DNA of 64,000 nt from Anaeramoeba flamelloides (Eukaryota; Metamonada; Anaeramoebidae). A model generated the notes under the pieces. The model had not been told where the DNA came from. It made no database searches and saw only the letters and a program-made list of their open reading frames with translations. Shown piece by piece: positions 48,715 to 61,987 of this stretch (position 1 is the first letter of the stretch; the number at the start of each line of letters is the position of its first letter). Position numbers and translations under genes: made by a program. The stretch lies in NCBI GenBank assembly GCA_027625915.1, contig JANTQA010000010.1:124001-188000 (forward strand), given 5' to 3'.

Positions 48715-51700
48715 ATGTTTCTTCTTTATTGTCTGTGGTTCTCTATTTTCTTTTGTTTGGCCTTGTAATTTTAAAAACAAAATCTTTTTGGGATCATCAG
48801 TATCAGGTGAGTGACAACAAAACACAGTCTTTACCTGCCATAATGAAGTACCAATCCTTTTTTCGCTTTACTTTGATTTGTTAATTCAACGATCATTTTG
48901 CCAAATTGATTTTTTTTTTTTTTTTTTTTTATCTTTTCAAAAAACTTTTCAACCCCATTTGTATTTTTAGGTTTCCAAAAAACAACGAACAAACAAAAAC
49001 TCCACAAACAGTACTCTTGAAAAACCCGATAAACCCAAAGGAAATCCCAGTTATTGGACTTAGTTTTGGTGTTGCCACTTGGTATTTTGGGAAGGACTCT
49101 GTTACAATCAGCCATTTTACAAACAACACAATTGAAATCGAATTTGAAAGCGAAGGCGATTGCAAGTTAATTGTGGAACGGTGTGGTCACAGAAAAGAAA
49201 CAAAGCAAACCAAAGAAAAACAGTTTTCAAATGATCGCGACGATGATGAGGTTACTAATAAGAAAACTAATAATAATAAGCCAGGTCTTCAAAAAAAACA
49301 AAAAAGAACACAAGGCAATGTTTGTTCAGTTCAATACCATTGGGAAAAAGTAAACATTACATTAGAGTTTGTACTTGACAAAGGCTCTAACAACATTAAG
49401 TCAAATATCTATTTGCCATCTTTCAAAAGCCTTGGCAAATTTAAATTAAAATATAATACCGATTTAGGGATCAAAATGAATGAATTGAACGAATTAGAAT
49501 TGTATAACACCAGTACCTTGGAGGTACTAATAAAGGAAAGCCAGCCGATCTTTTTACAAAAGGATCACATTGTCCAAGGGCAGTATGTTCTTAGCCGACA
49601 AGATAAGGGCTTGATTTCTTTCCAAATCCAAGACGATCAAAAGTCCCATTTAATTAATTTCGATCAGCCAATTGTTATTGATCCGACTTACTCTACATAT
49701 GTAGGGGGCAAGGGCGATGACAAATTATTCAATAGCAATTATGATTCCCAGGGGATGGTTATATCTGTTGGGTATTCGTCATCTGTAGATTTTTTTGAGC
49801 ACTCTTCCCAGATCGAAAATGGATATAATCCAGGCTCAAACAAAAGATCTGGCTTAATAATTAAAATGGATCCTATCAAGGAGCAATTAATCTTTTCCAC
49901 ATTTATTGGATCGGAACTTAACGACAGCATTTATACATCAGCTCTTGATCATACCAATAATGATAATATAATCATTGCTGGCTATACCCTCGGTTACCAA
50001 AATGGAAACAATTGGGATGATTTTAGTTATTTTCCCACGGTGGACAGCTCATATAAGACAGAGTGTACAAAAACTGATAAGAAACAAGGCTTTGTATCGC
50101 AAATTTCGAGTAATGGAGAAGAATTATTATGGTCAACCTACATCTGCTCAACAAATTTTCTTGAAAGTTTGAAATTTTTCTTTTTCTTTTTGTTTTTCTT
50201 TTTGTTTTTCTTTTTCTTTTTCTTCTATTTTCATTTAAGGAATACCCAAATTTTATGGCCAGTTGGGGATACCACTTTTAAGACTAACAGCCTATTTATC
50301 GATTGACTTCAAAGGATCATGAGTTAAGAGATCTTGTTAAAATTTAAATTTTTGTTTTTTTTTCTTCAAAATTTTTAGCTTATATAAACATTTTGGGTAT
50401 ATTATTAAATTTCAAAATTGGTCAAGTTGAATTTTTTCATTTTTTTGAAGAGTTTCTTGATTATTATTATTGGTATGATGATTTTGAATGGTTTTTTAAA
50501 ATTGTGGGAGGAAAAATCAAAAATACTATTTTGTTATTGGTAATATTTTATTACTTAAATTGTAGAAAATTCAAAATCTCGAAATTATCAATACTAAGTA
50601 TTTTCATAAATTTGTTCGAAACCCAATTTTAACGATAAAAGTTAAGTGGGGAATTTTTTGCCCTCTAAAACAAGTTGCCAAAGTATAATTGGTCACTTAC
50701 ATATTTTTTTTTTCAGAATCCTTGCCAAAATTTTCTAGTATATCATCCAAACCACCCAAGCATACTCTAACATACCTTAACCTACCAGTAAAAGGATATT
50801 TTAAATGCCTACAGTTTTATATATTTCAATGGAATTGACTATTTTGAAAAAAATAAGAATTTGACCAAATTTGAAATTTAATAATTTTCCCAACATTTTT
50901 GGGTAAAATTTAACGCCTTTGCCATTTTCTCACCACAACTCATAATAACATCCTTAAAAGAATATCGAATTCATTTCCTTTCCTTCCATTTCCTTTCCTT
51001 TCTAATGTTTCGAAATTCTATTCTTAATTGTTACAATTTCTTTTTTGAATAAATTCTTAATTTGGGGGTGTTTAAAAGTAAAAGTATATCTATTGGGTTT
51101 ATGAATTTTTTTTTTTTCATACAAAATTTCCTGTTTCTAATACCACAATAGACTTATCGGGATGGAAAAGGTATTTTTTTATATTTTGGTAATTGTTTCT
51201 TTTTGAACAGAATACTAAAAGAAAAAGATACATTCCAACTTGACGAAAAACTACTTATTATTATTTTGATTTAGATTTTTTTAGTGTTATTTTCTTTCGT
51301 TTTTTGGGATCAATCAGTTCCTGAGCTTTTTCTTTTACTTTTAGGATTTTGTTTGTGAATTTCATTATTGTAATTCTGTTAATAGTAGTAAAAGGATTTA
51401 AAAATATAGAGATCATTTTTTTTTTTCATTGGGTTGTGGTTTGAGTTACTTAACGCCTATTCTTTTATGAATGCACTTTTAGAAATATGTTGTTACTTTT
51501 TTTTTGTAATTCCATTCCAAACACAAAACTTTCTAATTCCTTCCCAGTGCATAATTTTAAATCTGGTGTACTGTTTAGATCGGCGATAAGAAAGGTTTTG
51601 AATGGCATATGAGTGGGTATTTCGAAAACTGTAAAATGGGTTGTTTCCGTTGCACTTTCAATCCAATATTATCAAAAAATGTATTATTGTTATCGAACCT

Positions 51701-54700
51701 TTTTTGTAGTTTGTTTTGAAAATGAGTTTTCAGGGTTTTTTGAATGTTTCAAAAAAATATTTATTTGATTTATCAAAAGGCAAAAAATAAATTTATTTGA
51801 GAAAAAAAAATAGCAATTGTTTTGGAAATGATTTGAATCATAAAACATATTCTTGAAGGGAAATAAAACCTCCCAATTTTGATCATTTCCAAATCCAAAA
51901 TTTTAAATTTTTCTTTCCCAAACATAAAATTTCTTTCCAAAATTTCCAAATCTAAAAGTGTATGCTGATCTTCCACATCACTTTATCTTCAAGTGTTATT
52001 GAGTTTAGGGTGATGGTATAAATATACTTCAAAATCATCTGGGATGAAGGTCCAGTAAGAGGTGAACAAATTCTATTTTAATTTTGCCTTGTTTTGTTGG
52101 GAAATTCACTAATTTTTTTTGATCAATAAATGATTTTAATGCAAAATCTCAAAAAAATCCTAAAAATTGCAATATTTTGGTTTTTCTTCGGTATATACGC
52201 TATTTCCGAAAATGAGGGGGGGGTTATTCCAAAATATCTTTCTTAAACCCAATCACCATGAAACTATTTAAATATTTAAAATCATTAACAACCATTTATT
52301 GATTCTTGATAATAATTCAATTTGTTTGTTAGTGTGTTATTACATAAATCAAATATATATTAAATTTTCTGATCTCGATTTTATCTGATATTTTTTAGGG
52401 GTGAAAATTGAGTGGTTAATTTTTTTCTTTTTGATCGAAAAAATTGTTTTCATAACTTCTTTAATCTCAGAAAATAATAAAGTAGAATGAAAAAAAATAT
52501 AACTGTATTTTATTATTTAAAAAATCGTTTGTGCCCTTACGATATTTCCAGTTTTTTATTGAAATTGATGGTGTATTGTTTTGTCCAAAAAAAGTGTTAA
52601 TTTTTTTTATCATTTTTTAAAAATATTTGAATCAAAATATATTGAAATAAATACCATATTCATTGATTTAATCAGTATTAATTTTTAATTTAATTTGTTA
52701 TTGTCAATTATCGAATAGCACCACTAACAAAGATGATTTTTTTATGAAATGTAAAAAAAAAATACCCTCGCTTTTTTGGAAATACTTTAATTAAAATGTT
52801 TCTTTTACCTTACAACATTATATCCAAACCCTCAGAGAGAATAAAATACAGATAGTTCTTAAAAGTTGAATTAAATTTGTTCTAATTTCTTTCTAATAAA
52901 AAAGATCATTAAAATAATAATTTATTTTTTATTATCCGATGGTGTGACATGATACTAAAACCGATTTAACCCAGATTGGGTGTTTCTAACTGTACAGTGA
53001 TGTGCAAAAAGATGTAATGCCCCTAGATAAGATTGGTACCTTTTTAAAAAAATCACTTATATTTGATTTTGAATGATAATAACATTACTTAATTAAGTTA
53101 AACTTATGAAAGAATACATTAAAAGCAAATTCAAAAATAAAAAATTTCAATCTCAAAAGTCAAACAATTAATTCTGAAAGGTATTGGAATTTTAGTTTAC
53201 ATATTTATGAATTATTAAAAAAATAAATAAAAATAAAAATTGAAAAAAACTCAGAAAGGATCGAAGGAAGGAGGGCTTTAACAATATTTTTTTCACATCA
53301 TTAAATAATTTAAATTTATGTTTAGAACTCATAATTGGGATGATGATGAGAAAACACATCAATTCTCTTGAGAGTGTAAATTTTGGTTGAAAAGGACTTA
53401 AAAATCACAAAAATAATTAAATTATTAGTTATTTGTCAAAATATTATTTGATTAAAAAAGTATGATTAGCTCATTCTGAGATTTCATAATATTTTTTAGT
53501 TTCTCAATTTCCTTTTTCAATAAATGAGCTATTTATTTTTTTTTAAACATAAACTTTTTCTTTGTGAAATTTTAAGTAAATAATTTTTGATAACTACAGA
53601 TAAGAAAGAGATTTTAACACTTAAAAGTTTAGGAGTAGTATTGTAGTTGTTGTCAAAAGATTTTGAGTATTCCTTGTATTATTAGGCAAAGTTTGAAAAT
53701 TTTCTGATCTTCTTATTTCCAATTCTAACAAAGCAAAATAAGAAGTATTTTACTATTAAAAATTGTCTTTAAATATGATATTTAAAGTTATTTAACAGTA
53801 GTGTTTAACCAAAAAAAAAAATTGCGACGTTGTTTAGTTGATAACAGTGGGATTAGCGAATGTCTCAATTTCAAACCATTTGAATACTATACTTTGGTCC
53901 AAGCAACCAAAATACTAGTTCTTTAAAAACTAAAAAAAAGGTGCTACTTGATAATTTGGGGAATGTTTGGAAAAGGAATAAATTCCATTTCTTTATTAAA
54001 AACAATGTAGAAAACTAAGCATTGTTTTTTTCTTGTTTCGAAAAAAAAGCAATATCATTTTAAAAAAAAAAAAAATATTATTTATTCTCTTTTTTCTTCA
54101 AAAAAAAAGAGAGAAGATACCATTAATAAGAGATTTTGAAAGTAGAAAAAAAACAAAATTACAATTTTTATAAAAAAACAAAAAATAAAAACATTTTTTT
54201 TTACTATGTCAAGTTAAGAAATTTTTAGAGGAATGTTCAAAATCATTCATTGTTAATAACACCAATAAGTACATGCCGGTTTTTTAAGTTTGATCGTTTT
54301 CGAGAATTGGCTGACAAACGGGGAATAAAAGAGGAAAAAGATCTCATTGAAAGGATGGACAACCTAGTTTGTCTCTGTAAAATTTAAACCAAGTTTTGTC
54401 TCCAATGATGAAAATGTAAAATTTAACTTTAATGTTTTCGTTAATTCCATTGGGAGAAAAAAAGATCTTCTGAAGAACAAGTGATTCAAAGGTACCATTA
54501 AAAAAATAACAAATTGGTTGTTTTGGTTAAATTTGTTTGGTTTTGTTTTTATTTGAGTTAGATCCTTAAGTTCCAAAAAATAAATAGTATCTCATATTGT
54601 TTCATTAGTCCAACAATCGCCTTTTCTCATTCTTCCTTTTGGATCCCCTTCCAGACTCAAAATAATGAAATTTGTTCTGGTGCTAAGAGGATCTTAGTTG

Positions 54701-57700
54701 TCGTTCTCCGAACTCCTCAATATCACTTTATATCACTTCGAACAATATCATTTTTTTCGTTCTTCCAGGCCAAACTCGGATTAAAGTAAGGAGATTGTTT
54801 CCAAATCAAAAGCAATAAGCACAGATATAGCTTTTCTCCTTTTTCTGATATATCTCATAAAATTGATAACCAATTAAAAAATAAACAAACTTTTTAAAAA
54901 ATTAAATAATAATTTGAAAAATTATATCTCTTGATAAATTAATTTAATTTCTCATTTCAAGTTAATAATTTAATTTTTATTTTATTAAAATAAAGTACAT
55001 CAATTTTCAAAATAACATTTTTATTTTAAATTTTTTCAATATAAAAGTTAATGATAACCGAAAATATGAAAAACTATCAAATATTTATAATTTTTTTTTC
55101 AATAAGTTTTTATCGTATTGGATTGAGCATTATTTCATTTGCCTTAACAGATTTATTTTATTTGTAATTTTTTTTTTTTTTTTTATTTGCTTGACTGACG
55201 AATCAGTGAAATTTAATTTATTATCAAAAGTAAAAATAAAAAAAATAAAAAGATTTTTCAATATAATCAATTGCCATTAGGCTATTAATTTATTATTATT
55301 ATTATTATTTAATCAATTATTATACTTTATATTTGTGTGTTATGATTATCTACAAAATAGTTTATGATGTTCAAATATACACTGATTCTGAAATTATCAT
55401 TTGTGGTAATTTCATTGGGGATGTTGAAAGTGTTAGTGGAAAATCTGATATCGATGTTTTTATAGGGTCATTAACTCTTGATGGTACGAATTTAACAGAA
55501 TGCCTTACATATTGTGGGTCGTTATTTGATGGTTTTATCAAGCCCACCTCTTCCATGATGCTTATCAAAGATGATTTGCTTTTTCTTATAGGTGTGACAA
55601 ATTCAACAAGAATAAGTGCTGAGAAATATAATGGTGGTGAGAGTGATTGTTTTTTATTAATGTATAATCTAACTGGGTATGCGCTTATGGATGTATGGTA
55701 TTTTGGAACGTCAGAAGTTGATTATTGCTATGCGCTAAGTAATGATAGAGTGGATTCAACTTACATTTGGATAGGCGGTAGTACCAAAGGCAAGTTTTCT
55801 AATGATATTCAAAACGGGTTTCAAATAAGCAGGATCAATGATAATAGTAATTATTCTGAAGGCATTTTTATATTATTTGATTATAAAGAAAGTAAGATAT
55901 TATACCAAAGTTATTTTGGACAGTTAAATCAAAATATCGAAATCAATGGAATTAAGGCACAGTATTCAATTGACAATGGGACAATTGATTATCAAACAAT
56001 AGAAGGACTAATGATTTATGGAAATGGTTATTTAAATAACAATACAGATGAAGATCATGGTGGAAATGGCAATACAAATGCAAATACAAATACAAATAGG
56101 GAAATTGATCTCGGGGAAGGTAGCTTTATTATTTATTTTGATTCAGAGTATTTAAAAATTTTAAAAAACATAACCATTGGGTGTCAAGAGATTTATGATG
56201 TTTCATCTCGGCTACTTGATGATTCCAATTATGTATATTCGGTTGTGGGATTTAGTAAATCTTATAACCAGTATAAAACGAGTGGTAATGCATTTGCAAA
56301 GGATTATTTAAATGGTACTTCGGATGGTATTTTGGCTAATTATCATTTTAATTGTTTAAGTGGCTATTATAAATCAGAAATTGATGACGCGTGTAAGCCA
56401 TGCTTAAAGGGGCAATATGCAAATACCACTAATTCGGGAAATTCTGGATACTCTGATAATTACGAAAATGTGTGTGTTGACTGCCAGGCTGGAACATATT
56501 CAGCAAATATTGCCTCAACGGTATGCTTGCCATGTGAGCGGGGTACGTATGGGAATTTAATTGGATTAAGTGCCTGCTTTTCATGTAATAATGGGACCTA
56601 TAATCCAATGAAGGGTTCAACTAGCGTTGATGATTGTATTAAATGTGATATGGGCACTTATTCGATTACAAGTGGTTCTGCTTCAAATAGCAGCTGCTTA
56701 CCTTGCCCAAAGGGCACCTTTAATGAAAATTTTGGTAGCGACTCAATTGACGAATGCACCCCCTGCCCTCTTGGCACGTTTAACCCAAATCCGGGATCAT
56801 ATTCCAAAGATCAATGCCTCCCCTGTGAAAATAATTTTTATTCCGAGTCAGTCGGCTCAACGGTTTGCTTGCAATGTGAGAACGGTTTTCAACCTGATTC
56901 GCTGCACTCCAAATGTGTGCCATGTTCTGAAGGGTTCTATAAAAATAATGAAACGAGCCTTTGTACAAAATGCCCAATTAACACATTTAATAATGAAAAG
57001 GGGAAATCAATATGTAAAAAATGTAATATTGGTATTGGGTGCTTGGGGGGTAACCAATGTGTCGAAGGCAGGGATCCTCAGCATGGGTGTAATTCTTGTA
57101 AATCAAACTATTATATGGATAATTTTGATTGCATTAAATGCCCAACAAGGGCGGGTTTATTTACGATATTAACGTTCTTTTTATTGATGTTTGTATTATT
57201 TTATTTTTTTATCAGATTTGTTATTCATCAAAAAAAGGCAAAAGAAAATTACTCAAAACGAAATGCAAATGTGGATGCGGGTGTAGGTGTAGGTGTAGGT
57301 ATGGGTATTGGCGTAAAAGTAAATTCAACTTTGAGTGTGGATACATTTGGTAATGCGAATGGCAATGGAAATAATAATGGAAATCTTAATAAGAAAGAAA
57401 TAGAAAACGAAAATGAAAGAAAAAAAGAAACGTATAACTTTTTTGATAAAATTATTTGGATCCTTTTTGAATATAAAGATTCTTCATTAATTGGAATGGT
57501 CATTACATCAATTCAAGTAGTTTCTGCAATCTTGCAATTAAAATTGGAATGGCCGGATCATTTACAAGGCAATTTCAAAATATTCATTTCAATAGTTAAT
57601 TTTAAATTTATGAATTATCTTTTTCAAGAATGTAACCCAGTTTATTCATATTTAACAAAGCTTATTATGATGTTTGTTATCCCGATTATAGTATGTTGCA

Positions 57701-59379
57701 TATATTTGTTGGTTTGGTATTGGATATATTACAAGAATAACTATTTGAATAAAAGTAAATTAGATTTTTCAACGTTCAAAATTGATTTTATTTATTTGAC
57801 AACTAGGTTCACAAAATATTTATATTTACCGATACTATTAATTTTTAGTGATTGCTTTAATTTTACGTATGATGCTGACGAAAAACAGTACATATTAGAT
57901 TCGAATTATAGAATTACCATGAATGAAAATATCTGGAATGCCTTTTTAGGCATTATTGTCTTCATAAGCTTTGTCGGGATATTAGGGATACCCATATTGA
58001 TTTGCACCTGCATATTGTGCGCGAAAAGGAAAAAATTCAAATCGCAATATTTGAATAAGAGGTTTGGTTGGATTTGGAATCCGTATAAGCCAAATTGCTA
58101 CTGGTGGGAAATAGTTGAAATTTTTCTAAAATTTTTTATCGCAGGCACAATCATTTTTCGTAATTTTTTATATGATCAACAAGATACGAATTATAGGTGG
58201 AGAAAATCTTGGCTAATAATGTTTTTAATATTCGTAATAACCATTTTAATTTTCTTCATCCGTCCATATAAATACACCAAAAATGAATATTTTGGATCTC
58301 AGAATTTTGTTTTGTTTGGATTTTATATTTGCATAATTTCTTTTATATCATCCAGCATAAAAGCTTCTGTTGTTACGTTTTTATTTACCATACTTTTCCC
58401 AGTTGGTTCGATTTTTATGGGTATCGGGCTGAAAAATATGTTTAAAGAATATTCCCAAGTCTACTCAAACACAATATTAAATAAAGACCACAGCGCGGAT
58501 AGTGGTGATGGCGATTCTTCTGATTTTTATGATTCATCTGATTCATCTGATTTCTCTAATGCCAATAAAAATAATAATATTTTTGAATTGGATAGTTTAT
58601 CAAGCTCGGATTATTCCTCTGCCGATTCTAGTGAGTCCATTAGTAATCAAAACTATATAGATAAATTAACAAAAGAATATCAATCAAATTTAACCACAAT
58701 TAAAAATTTGCAATTTTCAATTAAAAATACAAATGAGATATTAAGATCTTGCAGAGAACGCTCAATAGAACTTGTAAGGATAAAAAATAATAGACACTCG
58801 ACACTGATGAGAAATTCTAATTCAAAAAAAGACTTGATATTAAAAAAAATCAATATTAATGAAAAAAATAATAGCATTCATCAAGATGGCGACGAACATG
58901 ATGATGGCGCTAGTGGTTGTGATGATGATGATGATTATGATGATGATGATGATGAAATAGAACAACCGATAAATTCTTTATCAGATCATTTTTCAAGCAG
59001 TGATTTTAGTCTTGAACAAATTAGTGAAAAAAACCATAACAGCAACAATGATTTTGATTATCTAATAAATAATATCAATAATATAAATTTAACTCATATT
59101 GGTAATATTAATACAAAAATAATAAAAAGGGTTGTTTCAGTGGTCGTTATTAATGGCAATAATTCTGTAAAAAATATTGCAAAAGCAAAAAATAGTGGGG
59201 ATGAAAATGAAAAAATTACTAATACGGAAAATTTATCAGAAAATATATCGTCTAATGACGAGTTTTCAAGTGACGTTTTGTTAGATCTTCCACAAACCCA
59301 AGAAGAATTGGCAAAGGAAATAGAAATGGTTAGATATAATCTCATAAATGCAGGGGATTCTAGATGGGATAATAAATAA
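48715..59379 (+). CDS. Large surface protein: SBBP-like propeller, ephrin-receptor-like Cys repeats, about 9 membrane segments
   Basis: Exons 48715-48764, 48971-50166 and 55361-59379 join in phases 2 and 1 to give 1754 aa. Exon 1 encodes only a signal peptide (MFLLYCLWFSIFFCLA). Residues about 20-250 resemble the N-terminal module of bacterial-type SBBP proteins (ATWYFGKDSVTI; VIDPTYSTYVGG). Propeller-like repeats run to about 740; one crosses the giant intron as WSTYICSTNFLE/IYDVQIYTDSEIIICG. Residues 745-1011 hold about ten GCC2/GCC3-type Cys repeats (CPKGTFNENFGS; CPLGTFNPNPGS). Hydrophobic segments start at about 1013 (GLFTILTFFLLMFVLFYFF) and number about nine to residue 1442. A Ser/Asp/Asn-rich cytoplasmic tail of 310 residues ends in TAA. 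An extracellular sensor or adhesin at the plasma membrane is inferred; ligand unknown. An alternative ATG at 48699 with GTGAGT donor gives the wrong phase. Confidence 0.82.
51465..51665 (-). pseudogene. Unidentified coding-like open stretch inside an intron, opposite strand
   Basis: 67 codons ending in TAA, with balanced composition unlike its surroundings: TTHFTVFEIPTHMPFKTFLI, ADLNSTPDLKLCTGKELESF. There is no ATG, and stops lie just upstream. I do not recognise it. Either the last exon of a nested gene or a gene fragment carried in with a repeat. Confidence 0.35.
52995..53040 (+). mobile_element. Solo Tc1/mariner-like terminal sequence
   Basis: TA followed by CAGTGATGTGCAAAAAGATG and TAATGCCCC. 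CAGTG...GTGCAAAA is a common start of Tc1/mariner ends. No partner end or transposase was found nearby. Confidence 0.4.
54344..54526 (-). pseudogene. Unidentified coding-like island inside an intron, opposite strand
   Basis: 60 open codons reading FNGTFESLVLQKIFFSPNGI, KVKFYIFIIGDKTWFKFYRD, then a stop. The less AT-biased sequence extends upstream to about 54820 in shifting, interrupted frames (for example TKILLAPEQISLF). An overlapping plus-strand stretch near 54290 (FDRFRELADKRGIKEEKDLI) is also open. Probably a decayed gene piece; family not recognised. Confidence 0.35.
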
Positions 59380-59422
59380 AAATAGAATTAAAAAGAAAAA
59401 ATGTATAGAATAAAATAAACTT

Positions 59423-59462
<40 letters not shown>

Positions 59463-61289
59463 GTATAACCACAGTGACCAGTCATAATTTCGATAAATTA
59501 ACGATAAATGTTAAAATGTTTAAAACTTTAAAAAAATCTATGTGATATTTTTTTTTGTTTTCAAATTTATTCATAAAATGAGATAAAAATCGAATAATAA
59601 TAAAGCTGTAATTCTTGAAAATTTTTTAATTAATTGAAACCAACAATCAAATTATAATGGTCATTTTCCTGAAAGGGTGTGTATACTTTCTAGTTCCTTA
59701 CTGATTTGGTCATTATAAACTAGATTTCAAATATTCGGACTCACTTTATAATGTTAATGGAAGTTTTTTTGAGGGTTTATTAAGGTATTCTTCTCAAAAA
59801 AAATTTTCAAATTTTTGGATCAGAATTATTTTTTCTACTTTTGAAAATTTTAGTTTTGCTTTTTCTTTTGTTTTTTTTTTTCTTTTTTTTTGAAAAATTT
59901 TTCTTTTTCTTTTTTTTTTCTTTTTTTTTTTTTTAAATCAAAAGTAAATTTAAAAAAAAAAATGTTTGAAACTCCAAATTAACATTAAGAAAAGTTGGAA
60001 CTATGTATTTTCTTTTAAAATGAATTTAATTATTCATTAAAAATCTTATTGTCAATAATTTTAGTTTCCTAAAGAAATTGAGAATTTTGCACGAGATCTT
60101 CCAATGAAAGGTGGTCCAAAAAAAATTATAACATTTTTTTTGTTGAAATTAATTGTTTGTACAGGCTTTTCTTTTATGATTATTGACTCTAAAACTAAGT
60201 TTATTATTTCTTGTATTTCTAAGCAATCTAAATTTGGTTGATTCTTTAAAATAAAATGACTCTTTCATTTTTAGCTGTGCCCCTTTGAGCGAAATGGAGT
60301 TTATATATTTATAAATACCTCATTTGATTAGCAATTTTTTTTTTATGATAAGATCTAAATTCATAAAGTAAAAGTATGTTTTTTAGTAATATGAAATAGT
60401 GAAAATGATTGGAGAAAAAACATATTTATTTCTATTCGAATTTTGTTTGATCTTCATTTGAAGATCAAAATGAACAATGTTGTTTTTTTCCATTTGTCAC
60501 CAAAGATTTTTTATTTCTAATTTTTTCAAAAATATATTTATTTATTAGTTTTATTTCATATTGATATGTGTTTTTGGATGATTTCTATGCTTAAGCTTTT
60601 TTCTGATTTTTTCATAAAATATCAATAAGAAAAATAATTCATAATTAGAATTTTTTTTTGATCTCTTTTGACATGAAAATATTTTAAATAACTATTCCAT
60701 TGTGTATGGGGTAATGTCGTTAATATTAATATGTGGGATTGTTTTAGAATAGAATTGGACGAATTTGCTGTGTGTTATATACATTTTGAAATGAATTCAA
60801 AGATTTTAACTGGGGAAAGTATTCTAACGAACAATGATTCAAAAAATTAGTGTCATGATGTTAATATCATATCTTCCTATTTTCTACATTTTTAAAAACT
60901 TTTTTTCATTAATTTTATATTAAATAAAATAATTTTTCAAGTTTACTAGCAAGAAAAAACCAATATTGTTTTATTTGATGAAAAAATAAAATAAAAAAAT
61001 TTCAAGACATTTTGAGTTTTTGAAAATATTTTTAAAAATCTTTTTGTTACTAGAAATGTTGTTTTTAAATTTTTCTAATAGATTTATATTGATATATATA
61101 TATATATATATATATATGATGAGGGTTCTTATTGTTATTGTTTTATGTAGATTAACTACTAACTAATTATCAAAAAAAAAAAAAAAAAAGGGAAATAAAA
61201 TTTAATTATTCTATAATTAATTTATATTTTTAGGATTTTTTCAAGTAAATATTTGTAAATTTAATTAGTTTGTCTAGAAAAAACGGAAA
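59380..61289. other. Intergenic, no gene seen
   Basis: A 35-T run follows the SBBP gene (59423-59458) and T-rich tracts lie at 59860-59935. A relative of repeat F may lie at about 60390-60480. An AT microsatellite is at 61094-61117. Confidence 0.5.
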
Positions 61290-61660
61290 ACTTATTAATA
61301 ACTACCCAAATTCAAATTTTTAACACATTAAAAAATAATTTTGGAAAAAAATAATATTTAACCAATTCTAGAAGAAATACCAAATTAAAACTATTCACTA
61401 ATTGAAATGTTCACAGTTTGTTTATAAATCAAAATAATCACAAAACAAATAATAAATAATTACCAATATAAATAAATCAAGAAATTATAAAAATTTTGGA
61501 GATGGAGTAACAACAAAAAGTGTATCCATAAATTTGTTTGTATTCTATTAGGAATATTGATTGATCAAATTGTTAGATACCATCAACTAATTTTATTTGA
61601 CTTCTTCTATTTGGAACAACTAAACTTTAATCTTATATCAATCGTTCGAAAAAACAATTT
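61290..61660 (-). repeat. Interspersed repeat D, inverted copy
   Basis: Reverse complement of 29480-29815: ATTCTAGAAGAAATACCAAA, CTAATTGAAATGTT, AATAATTACCAATA and TTAGGAATATTGATTGATCA all match. Confidence 0.72.
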
Positions 61661-61953
61661 TGATTAGAAGAAATAAGTTTTGTAATTCAAAAAATAAAAC
61701 AGAAAAAAAAAAAGAAGAAGAAATGATTTTCATCTTTTCAAAAAATCAAAATTATTTCCAATTTGAATGAAATTGTATTATTATGATTCTTTGGAAAATT
61801 TTAGCTATGTTGGAAACTTTTGAATTTTAATGTAATATTTTTACAAATAGTTTGAGAAATTTTATTTAAATAATTTATCAAGTAATGATCCAGTGTTCCA
61901 AAACTGACATGAAATTTACCATACATTGAAACCATTCTTTTTTTTTTTTTTTG

Positions 61954-61987
<34 letters not shown>

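Larger units (their letters stand above)
50167..55360 (+). other. 5.2-kb intron 2 of the SBBP/Cys-rich gene
   Basis: GTTTGA...AAAATAG, phase 1 on both sides. Neither flanking exon makes sense alone: the first lacks a stop at a domain end and the second lacks a signal peptide. It holds parts of repeat C (50310, 50680-50960 inverted, 51880-52200), a solo Tc1-like end (52995) and two coding-like islands (51465, 54344). Confidence 0.78.

Noticed and set aside
48699..48884. 61-codon ORF with GTGAGT donor as first exon of the SBBP gene
   Set aside because: Its phase does not fit the strong acceptor at 48970; the overlapping frame from 48715 fits and is a signal peptide.
59423..59458. 35-T tract as a terminator or assembly artefact signal
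   Set aside because: Similar T runs occur throughout, including introns, so it has no specific meaning.
61957..61983. AT microsatellite as replication origin or telomere-proximal marker
   Set aside because: AT runs of this size are frequent here and carry no other signal.
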